From the NCBI RefSeq assembly GCF_006439355.1, contig NZ_VFTG01000002.1, positions 310,001-374,000 on the forward strand: a DNA stretch of 64,000 bases, written 5' to 3'. Each line of letters opens with the position of its first letter. The first letter of the stretch is position 1. This stretch comes from Mesorhizobium sp. B4-1-3. GTDB lineage: Bacteria > Pseudomonadota > Alphaproteobacteria > Rhizobiales > Rhizobiaceae. Shown here one piece after another: positions 57,896 through 64,000 of this stretch. The translations under genes were made by a program, and so were the position numbers. Under the pieces are notes generated by a model. That model ran no database searches. It was not told where the DNA came from and saw nothing but the letters and a program-made list of their open reading frames with translations.

Positions 57896-59334
57896 GATCC
57901 GGCTCCGATCGACTGATCGATGCGCACCGGAAACAGCGGCTCGCAGGTCGCAACGCCTTCGGTCAGGGCCGGACGCCGCTCCTGCGGCAGTGTCTCGACC
58001 GGGCGCTCGCTGCCGACGCGGTAAAGCGTCGTGCCGACAATGCCGCGCTCGCCCGACCGGTAGGCGCCGCTGCGCTTGGCGGCGGCAGTCTGGACGCGGT
58101 TCTGGATATAGCCCTGCTGCAGGCTGGCGAGCACGCCGCCCTCGGCCTCGATGCGCTGGAATTCTTCCCAGGCGGCAGCGCAGAGACCGTCGGTCAGCGC
58201 TTCGACCGCTCCCGAGCCGCAGGCGGGGTCGGCGACATGGCCGAGATGGCTCTCCTCGGCCATGATGAGCTGGGCGTTGCGGGCGATGCGGCGGGCAAAG
58301 CCGGCCGGCAGGCCATGTGCGATCGTGTGCGGCAGGACCGAGATCGAATCGGCGCCGCCGGTTGCCGCCGCGAAGGCCGCGATCGCCGTGCGCAGGATGT
58401 TGGTTTCCGGGTCGGCCACCGTCATCATGCGGTAGGAGGTCTCGGCATGGATGCTGGCGGTCGATGCCGGGATCGAGCAGGCTTCCTGGATGCGCGCCCA
58501 GAGCTTGCGCAACGCCCGCACCTTTGCCATCGACACGAACTGGTCCTGGTCGACGCTGAGCGCGAAGCCGATATGGGGTGCCGCATAGACCAGCGGCTGG
58601 CGCGCCTTCTCGAACATCCTGAGATAGGACACGACCGAGGCCATCATCGTGCCGAGCTCCTGCGCCTCGGTGGCGCCGGCATTGTGGAACACCCGGCCGT
58701 CGGCCTCGAGCAGCACGCCCGGCACATCCATCGAGAAGAAATGCGCCAGCGACTGCGGCATCGATTCCTGCAGCGCCTCGATCGAGGTGCGCAGCCGCCC
58801 GGCTCCGGCGAAGATCGCCGCCGGGTCGATGCCGAAGGAGAGGTTGAGCTTGGTCGGATCGGAGCGGCGTTTGCTCAGGAAAGCGAGCAGCCAATCGGCC
58901 ACGGCGCGGCTCCAGGGATGCGCGTCGATGCGCACCTGCACGCGGTTGAGGGGAACGCCGTCGAGCACCCTTTCCAACGCTTCGGCGGTGCGCGGCAGGC
59001 CGTAGCCGAAGGCATTCGGCGCGCCCTCGAAGACAAGCGACAGGCCGGTGGCGCCTTGGGCGATGTCTTCCAGGGCTTGCGCGCTGGCGCGGGCGGTATC
59101 GGGATCGTCGACACGCTGGCTGACAATCCAGGGCGCGGTCGGATTTGTGCGCGGCCATGGCTCTCCGGCCGTCGAGCGTTGGCTGAGCGGCTCGATGCGG
59201 ATCCCGTCATCGGTGCGGGAGACGAGCTTTTCCTCGAAGGAGCCGCCGGCGAGCGCCTTTTCCGCCAGCGCCTGCCAACGCTTGGCGTCCGGGTTCGGAA
59301 GGTCGACATCCCTGGTCAAGGCGCCGGCGCCCAT
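57892..59334 (-). CDS. mutA: Methylmalonyl-CoA mutase small subunit, lacking a cobalamin domain
   Basis: A 480-residue homologue of the mutase barrel ([103 protein letters not shown]). It ends soon after the barrel and has no C-terminal B12 domain, whereas the small subunit of Propionibacterium is about 640 residues and retains a degenerate one. It is likely to be the structural partner of McmA. GAGGAG lies before the ATG. It is the first gene of the leftward mutA-mcmA pair. Confidence 0.9.
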   Translation of the reverse strand: MGAGALTRDVDLPNPDAKRWQALAEKALAGGSFEEKLVSRTDDGIRIEPLSQRSTAGEPWPRTNPTAPWIVSQRVDDPDTARASAQALEDIAQGATGLSLVFEGAPNAFGYGLPRTAEALERVLDGVPLNRVQVRIDAHPWSRAVADWLLAFLSKRRSDPTKLNLSFGIDPAAIFAGAGRLRTSIEALQESMPQSLAHFFSMDVPGVLLEADGRVFHNAGATEAQELGTMMASVVSYLRMFEKARQPLVYAAPHIGFALSVDQDQFVSMAKVRALRKLWARIQEACSIPASTASIHAETSYRMMTVADPETNILRTAIAAFAAATGGADSISVLPHTIAHGLPAGFARRIARNAQLIMAEESHLGHVADPACGSGAVEALTDGLCAAAWEEFQRIEAEGGVLASLQQGYIQNRVQTAAAKRSGAYRSGERGIVGTTLYRVGSERPVETLPQERRPALTEGVATCEPLFPVRIDQSIGAGS

Positions 59335-59584
59335 CGCTCTCCTCGCTTCTCGGCCGCATCAGCCGGTTCAGCCAATCTAAGGTCAGGAACCGGATATCAC
59401 AATGCGTCATCCGGCCGGTTCTTTCACGGCCAGCCAATCGATTGCCAAACATGCACGCAATCCGCAAGCGCCAACGGCCAAATTCGGTGCGCCGCAAAAT
59501 CGATGCTGGGCATTGCCGCATGCGGCGGGCGTTACTATACCTCCGGGTGAAGCCCTTGAGCGGAACAGATTGCGGAGACCGGAT

Positions 59585-61108
59585 ATGGTTGACGAGACCA
59601 GCATCTTCATCGGCGCCAGCCGCAAACCCGACGATTCCTATCAGCGCGCCGAAGAGCTTTTGCTGCGCTACGGCAACCGCCATGGCCTTGTCACCGGGGC
59701 CACCGGCACCGGCAAGACGGTCAGCCTGCAGATCCTGGCCGAGGGCTTTTCGAACGCCGGCGTGCCTGTCTTCTGCGCCGACATCAAGGGTGACCTTTCC
59801 GGCATATCCATGATGGGCCAGGCCAAGGATTTCCTGGTCAAGCGCGCTGAGCAGGTGAAGCTCGATCCCTACCAGTTCCAGGAATTCCCCGTCATCTTCT
59901 GGGACCTGTTCGGCGAGCAGGGCCACCCCGTCCGCGCCACCATCTCAGAAATAGGACCGCTGCTTTTGTCGCGGCTGATGAACCTCACGGAAGCGCAGGA
60001 GGGCGTCATGAACATCGCCTTCCGCATCGCCGACGAAGAGGGCCTTCTCCTGCTCGATTTGAAGGACCTGCAGGCGCTGCTCGCTAATATCGCCGAGCGC
60101 GCCGACGAACTCAGCTCGCGCTATGGCAATGTCACCAAGCCCTCCGTCGGCGCCATCCAGCGCACGCTTCTGGTGCTCGAGAGCCAAGGCGCCGCGAACT
60201 TCTTCGGCGAGCCGGCGCTGCGCATTGCCGACATCATGCGCACCACCCGCGACGGCCGCGGCGCGATCAGCGTTCTGGCCGCCGACAAGCTGATGATGAA
60301 TCCCAGGCTCTACGCCACCTTCCTGCTCTGGCTGATGTCGGAGCTGTTCGAGGAACTGCCGGAGGTCGGCGATCTCGACAGGCCGAAGCTGGTCTTCTTC
60401 TTCGACGAGGCTCATCTTTTGTTCGAGGACGCGCCGAAGGTGCTGATCGACCGGGTCGAGCAGGTGGTGCGGCTGATCCGCTCCAGGGGCGTCGGCGTCT
60501 ATTTCGTCACCCAGAACCCGCTCGATATTCCCGAAAAGGTGCTGGCCCAGCTCGGCAACCGCGTCCAGCACGCGTTGCGCGCCTATACGCCGCGCGAACA
60601 GCAGGCGGTGCGCACCGCCGCAGAGACCTTCCGGCCCAACCCTGATTTCGATTGCGCCACCGCCATCACCCAGCTTGCCACCGGCGAGGCGCTGGTCTCG
60701 ATGCTGGAGGACAAGGGCGTGCCGGCCATGGTCCAGCGCACGCTGATCCGTCCGCCGTCATCTCGGCTCGGACCGATCACGCCCGACGAGCGCCGCAAGA
60801 TCATCGCCGAGAGCCCGGTCGCTGGCCAATACGACGAGACCGTCGATCGCGAATCGGCCTTCGAGATGCTGCAGAAGAAGGCCAAGGAGGCGCAGGACGC
60901 CGAGGCGCAGGCACAGCAGCAGAACAGCGGCGGCTCGCGCTGGACCATTCCCGGCTTCGACGATGTTTTGGGAACCGGCAACCGGCGGCCTTCCAACCGC
61001 CAGACCGTGGCCGAAGCCGCCATCAAGTCGGTGGTGCGCTCGGTCGGCTCCTCCGTCGGCCGCGCCATCGTGCGGGGCATCCTGGGGAGCTTGGCGCGCG
61101 GGCGCTAA
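59585..61108 (+). CDS. HerA-like ATPase/helicase (DUF853, COG0433)
   Basis: A 507-residue P-loop ATPase of the DUF853 group. Walker A is GATGTGKTVS, Walker B is LVFFFDEAHLLF, and QNPLDIPEKVLAQLGNRVQHALRAYTP is the conserved family segment. A charged coiled coil and Gln-rich stretch (KKAKEAQDAEAQAQQQN) leads to a basic C-terminus. Relatives are DNA-translocating hexamers, but the role of this group is not established, and no nurA-like partner is adjacent. GGAG precedes the ATG at 59585. The frame continues upstream to 59402 without homology. Confidence 0.88.
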   Translation: MVDETSIFIGASRKPDDSYQRAEELLLRYGNRHGLVTGATGTGKTVSLQILAEGFSNAGVPVFCADIKGDLSGISMMGQAKDFLVKRAEQVKLDPYQFQEFPVIFWDLFGEQGHPVRATISEIGPLLLSRLMNLTEAQEGVMNIAFRIADEEGLLLLDLKDLQALLANIAERADELSSRYGNVTKPSVGAIQRTLLVLESQGAANFFGEPALRIADIMRTTRDGRGAISVLAADKLMMNPRLYATFLLWLMSELFEELPEVGDLDRPKLVFFFDEAHLLFEDAPKVLIDRVEQVVRLIRSRGVGVYFVTQNPLDIPEKVLAQLGNRVQHALRAYTPREQQAVRTAAETFRPNPDFDCATAITQLATGEALVSMLEDKGVPAMVQRTLIRPPSSRLGPITPDERRKIIAESPVAGQYDETVDRESAFEMLQKKAKEAQDAEAQAQQQNSGGSRWTIPGFDDVLGTGNRRPSNRQTVAEAAIKSVVRSVGSSVGRAIVRGILGSLARGR

Positions 61109-61549
61109 GAGTGGGCGGCGACCGTCCGCTTCTAGACCGTCAGATCAACAGGCGACCATCCTATCGTGGCATGGCCGCCGTCGCTCACGGGTAGCTTCCG
61201 TATTTTGGGCAGGTGGGAACTGGCGCTAGCCGCCCAGGCGAATGTGCACGGCACCCCGACGCGTCAGAGGTTGTCTTTTGCTACCTCAGGACGAAAAAAT
61301 CTTACTTGAGAACAAGGAGATAGCATCAGCGGCATCTAAAGTTTTCGTGAGAGAAGTTTTTCCTCACCGAACCGCAATTTCGTGAAATACCGCACGCCTC
61401 AAATCATGGCTCTTGCGTTGCTGTCGTCGGTCGGACTCCGATGGCGTTTACCAACCAGCACATGATCACGAATTGTTTTGCCTGAGGAACCGAAGACACG
61501 CGTTGAGGTTGGACCAAGGCGGGTGGGGGCTGAGCATCAGGAGGCCGTC
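61109..61549. other. Region between the HerA-like and AraC-type genes without a supported gene
   Basis: These 441 bases have no convincing gene. An AAGGAGATAGC at about 61314-61324 looks like a ribosome binding site but is followed by ATC and a stop after four codons. The composition is more AT-rich around 61290-61390, which may contain the promoter of the AraC-type gene. I see no RNA gene or long palindrome. Confidence 0.4.
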
Positions 61550-61972
61550 TTGCGGCGCGACGATGATCTACCAGCCCTATTGTCGGAAGTCGCTTCCGAC
61601 AGGGCTCCCTTGCTGAACGCGAAAGGCGGATTGTCGGCCAGGCACACCCATCAAATCCAGCAATTCCTGAAAGAGAATTTCTCGCGCAAGCTGTCGCTGG
61701 CGGAGATGGCGGCCGTGTGCGACTTGTCACCTTACCATTTCGCCCGCGCTTTTTCTAAGACGTTCGGCGTGTCGCCTCATCAATATGTTCTGGTTCTTCG
61801 CCTCGACCTTGCCGAAAAGCTGCTTGCCGATAGCCGCATGTCGATCACGGACATTGCCGATTCGACGGGATTTTCGAGCCAGAGCCACTTCACCACCATG
61901 ATGAGGAAGTATCGCCATGTGACGCCTCAGCAGGTGCGGACAGGGCAACGCCGCTCTCGATCGGGAATTTAG
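61550..61972 (+). CDS. AraC-family regulator consisting of the DNA-binding domain only
   Basis: A protein of about 140 residues containing the two helix-turn-helices of AraC/XylS regulators: LSLAEMAAVCDLSPYHFARAFSKTFGVSPHQYVLVLRL and MSITDIADSTGFSSQSHFTTMMRKYRHVTPQQVR. No effector-binding domain is present; full-length family members have about 300 residues. There is no in-frame ATG. TTG at 61550 is the best start because AGGAGG lies five bases upstream; the frame is open from a TTG at 61478. It may be a naturally short regulator of the SoxS/MarA kind or a gene that has lost its 5' half. The adhesin genes follow on the same strand. Confidence 0.8.
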   Translation: MRRDDDLPALLSEVASDRAPLLNAKGGLSARHTHQIQQFLKENFSRKLSLAEMAAVCDLSPYHFARAFSKTFGVSPHQYVLVLRLDLAEKLLADSRMSITDIADSTGFSSQSHFTTMMRKYRHVTPQQVRTGQRRSRSGI

Positions 61973-62167
61973 ATCATCCTAATTTAGTAATTATCAAGTT
62001 GAACGTCTGCTTATTTCAGCCATCTCTGAAGTAACTCACTGTTAACTAGGGATATTTTGCATAATATTTTTGAACGGAACAGCAATTTATTGGAATACCT
62101 GAATCCAAAAACATGACCTCCTGAAGCAATTCCGGCTGCCCCGGAATCGATTTGGCTGCGGGGGGAC
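61973..62167 (+). promoter_or_regulatory. AT-rich leader of the adhesin operon, with hairpin
   Basis: This segment is markedly more AT-rich than its surroundings, as expected of a strong or regulated promoter. TTAACT at about 62042 and TATTTT 17 bases later form one possible pair. ATTCCGG (62129-62135) and CCGGAAT (62141-62147) form a hairpin just before the ribosome binding site of the next gene, where it could affect translation. Confidence 0.45.
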
Positions 62168-62623
62168 ATGAGCGACGACACGGCGATTCGCCGGAGCCTT
62201 TCCGAGGAGATCGGCTACTGGCTGGAATCGGCATCGAGAACGCTTGCAAAGCGCTATGGAGATGGCGTGCCCCTCGCCAAGCAGGACATGCTGCTGGCTC
62301 ACTATCTCTATGGCCTCACGGCCGTGGTTCACGCGCATGACGCGCCAGCCGCCCATCTGGCGGCGGTGCGGTCCTATCTCGAGCGGCTGATCCCGCCGGA
62401 GCGGGTTGCGGCGGCGCTCCAGGCTATCCCTGAGGCCGGTGACGTCTGGCTCGAAAACACGCTCGATCGCGTCGAGGCGATCGGGGAAAAACAAGGCCAT
62501 GCGCTGCTCGCGCGTGGCGCCGACGTGATCATTCCATTTTCGAGCAGACACGCTCCGGCGGCTGGGTTGGCGGACCCGGCGACCATCGAGCGCGACCCAC
62601 CAAAGGAGGCATTATCACAATGA
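62168..62623 (+). CDS. Small hypothetical protein coupled to the adhesin gene
   Basis: A 151-residue soluble protein, predicted largely helical, with no signal peptide or recognised domain. The N-terminus IRRSLSEEIGYWLESASRTLAKRYGDG and LLAHYLYGLTAVVHAHDAPAAHLAAVRSYLERLIPPERVAAAL look like amphipathic helices. GGGGGGAC precedes the ATG. Its stop overlaps the adhesin start (ATGA), with AAAGGAGG inside its own 3' end, so the two are co-translated. I cannot name a function; a regulator of adhesin production or an assembly helper is possible. Confidence 0.7.
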   Translation: MSDDTAIRRSLSEEIGYWLESASRTLAKRYGDGVPLAKQDMLLAHYLYGLTAVVHAHDAPAAHLAAVRSYLERLIPPERVAAALQAIPEAGDVWLENTLDRVEAIGEKQGHALLARGADVIIPFSSRHAPAAGLADPATIERDPPKEALSQ

Positions 62624-64000
62624 ACTTCAGGCAAGAACGTATCGCTCAGCGCGGGTCGGCCCGATTTGCCGGAAACTGGGTCTCCGGCGCTGGCGACAGC
62701 CGCTCGCTCCGGCGCCGCCTGATGGCGGCGCTGCGCAACGCGCATCGCGTGCTTGGCATGCGGCGCAGGGGGCTGGGGCTTGGCACACTCGGCGGTGGCA
62801 GGTTTCTGGCGGCGGTGCTGGGTGCAATTGCATTCGGCGGTATCGCCACGCCCGCATCGGCACAGGTTTTCGGCGGCGGCGGCACGGCAAACGGTGTGCG
62901 CGGTATCGCGTTTGGATCTGGAGCCGTGCAAAACGGAGCCGATTCAATAGCCGAGGGTACCAATGCTAGCGCGGGCAGCCAGAATGCTGTCGCGATCGGC
63001 TTCCAGTCGATCGCCTCGCAGATCAACTCCATCTATCTCGGCTCGCGGACTGTTGCGGGAACGGGTGCCACGGCCACGAGTGCCATCGGCATCGGCACGG
63101 ATGTCACGGCATCCCAGGCCGACGCAATTGCCATGGGGCGTTCGTCCGTGTCGTCGGCACAATATGCGATCGCCATCGGTCTGAATGCACGTGCTACGGG
63201 TACCGGCGGCGCGATCGCATTGGGTCAAGGCACTGTCTCAAGCGGCGTCAATTCGGTCGCGCTCGGTGTAACCGCCAATGCCACTGGAGCTGGCGCAAAC
63301 GCCTTGGGCACCTTCTCTCTTGCTTCTGGGGGGAACTCCACTGCCCTCGGCACCAGTTCCACGGCCAGCAACAACTATGCGACAGCCGCGGGCTGGGGAT
63401 CTGTCGCCAGCGGCGCCAACTCCACTGCCGTCGGGCGTGAGGCCGCTGCCAGCGGCATAAACGCCTCTGCATTTGGGGAAGGGGCAAAAGCGGTAGCAGA
63501 CAATTCTCTCGCTGCCGGCGTCAGCGCCAACGCAGGCGGAGTCGGCAGTACCGCACTCGGCATCGGCACCTCGGCCGGCGGCGCCAGTTCGGCAGCCGTG
63601 GGCTTCCAGGCCCAGGCAGCCGGTACGAATGCAATCGCCGTTGGCCCCCAGGCAAATGCATCGGCGTCAAACTCGGCAGCGTTCGGCAACGTCGCCACGG
63701 CTTCGGGTCAGTTCGCACTGGCTCTAGGCAATTCGGCCGTGTCGAGCGGCGTCGGCTCGGTCGCGGCTGGTTCTGGAGCCCAGGCGACGGACGTCTCCAC
63801 CACCGCGATCGGCAACAACGCCGCGGCGGTAGCCGCCAACGCAAGTGCGCTGGGATTGGGCGCCACTGCGAGCGGTGTAGACGGCACAGCGGTCGGCAGG
63901 CAAGCCAATGCGAGCGCTCAATCGGCCATCGCCATAGGCACCAACTCCGCAGCGAGCGCCGCTGCCAGCACGGCAGTTGGCAACACCGCCGTTGCCAGCG
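62620..64000 (+). CDS. YadA-like trimeric autotransporter adhesin (5' part, runs off the window)
   Basis: The frame is open from the ATG at 62620 to the window end (460 residues seen, no stop). An extended N-terminal signal includes arginine-rich stretches and a hydrophobic core, with cleavage expected after residue 81 (TPASA|QVFGGGG). The rest is a chain of degenerate 14-residue YadA-head repeats of the type AxAxGxxAxASGxxS, for instance NSVALGVTANATGAGANALG and NASALGLGATASGV. Such repeats fold as a trimeric left-handed beta-roll on the cell surface and bind host or matrix ligands. The coiled-coil stalk and membrane anchor must lie beyond the window. Confidence 0.9.
   Translation, partial: MNFRQERIAQRGSARFAGNWVSGAGDSRSLRRRLMAALRNAHRVLGMRRRGLGLGTLGGGRFLAAVLGAIAFGGIATPASAQVFGGGGTANGVRGIAFGSGAVQNGADSIAEGTNASAGSQNAVAIGFQSIASQINSIYLGSRTVAGTGATATSAIGIGTDVTASQADAIAMGRSSVSSAQYAIAIGLNARATGTGGAIALGQGTVSSGVNSVALGVTANATGAGANALGTFSLASGGNSTALGTSSTASNNYATAAGWGSVASGANSTAVGREAAASGINASAFGEGAKAVADNSLAAGVSANAGGVGSTALGIGTSAGGASSAAVGFQAQAAGTNAIAVGPQANASASNSAAFGNVATASGQFALALGNSAVSSGVGSVAAGSGAQATDVSTTAIGNNAAAVAANASALGLGATASGVDGTAVGRQANASAQSAIAIGTNSAASAAASTAVGNTAVAS

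Noticed and set aside
55772..59158. A 1128-codon frame that looks like a fused mutase
   Set aside because: Only the part after 57895 is the mutase; the upstream part is an Arg- and Pro-rich shadow of mutA, whose true frame carries the homology.
59335..59584. A B12 riboswitch upstream of the mutase genes
   Set aside because: I could not find a cobalamin B12-box-like element in the gap.
62900..64000. Periodic sequence that could suggest a CRISPR array or tandem repeat
   Set aside because: The roughly 42-base period is a degenerate 14-codon protein repeat in an open frame; there are no identical repeats or unique spacers.

Overview
The window is GC-rich, densely coding and reads like the chromosome of a Mesorhizobium-type alphaproteobacterium (Hyphomicrobiales/Rhizobiales). 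The evidence is the frc fructose-transport locus, a betI-betC-betA-betB choline-sulfate operon, an R. etli-type L-asparaginase, a TIGR03808-like Tat beta-helix protein, a glg operon that includes pgm, and three kinds of palindromic intergenic repeat of the sort scattered through rhizobial genomes. The genus is an inference; no rRNA gene is present to confirm it.

Layout. 0.4-4 kb: sulfate activation (cysD, fused cysNC, cysQ). 4.2-5.4 kb: a sugar-nucleotide aminotransferase. 5.6-11.4 kb: fructose locus, with frcR, a FucU/RbsD-like gene and a PfkB kinase leftward, and frcB-frcC-frcA rightward, around a palindrome that overlaps both -35 elements. 11.5-24.6 kb: glgP-glgB-glgC-glgA-pgm-glgX-alpha-glucosidase, a complete glycogen synthesis and breakdown operon. 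24.6-26.8 kb: a TadE/TadG pair. 27.1-32.6 kb: oligopeptide ABC transporter with a fused double ATPase. 33.2-41.2 kb: a multi-sensor hybrid histidine kinase, two single-domain response regulators, a TPR/beta-barrel outer-membrane protein, a HEAT-repeat membrane protein, a processive GT2 glycosyltransferase and, leftward behind tRNA-Pro(CGG), an Hpt protein. 41.6-43.8 kb: a GDP-mannose-type nucleotidyltransferase fused to an AGE-family epimerase/isomerase. 43.8-50.1 kb: the bet operon with an inserted serine/threonine dehydratase. 50.3-55.4 kb: thiolase, asparaginase, frameshifted methyltransferase, Tat-exported beta-helix protein, GreA/B-like factor. 55.8-59.3 kb: methylmalonyl-CoA mutase subunits. 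59.6-61.1 kb: HerA-like ATPase. 61.5 kb to the end: an AraC-type regulator, a small helical protein, and the N-terminal part of a trimeric autotransporter adhesin that runs off the window.

How the parts may work together. Carbon enters as fructose or peptides, is stored as glycogen, and is returned through GlgP, GlgX, the alpha-glucosidase and Pgm. The bet operon turns choline-O-sulfate into betaine plus sulfate. The strongest candidate for an uncharacterised system is the 33.2-41.2 kb block. It holds the parts of a phosphorelay (sensor with two receivers, two receivers, one Hpt) directly beside a minimal polysaccharide synthesis and export set (GT2, HEAT scaffold, TPR/YaiO-type barrel). I infer a signal-controlled secreted glycan, comparable in layout, though not shown to be homologous throughout, to NfrA/NfrB or PgaA/PgaC systems.
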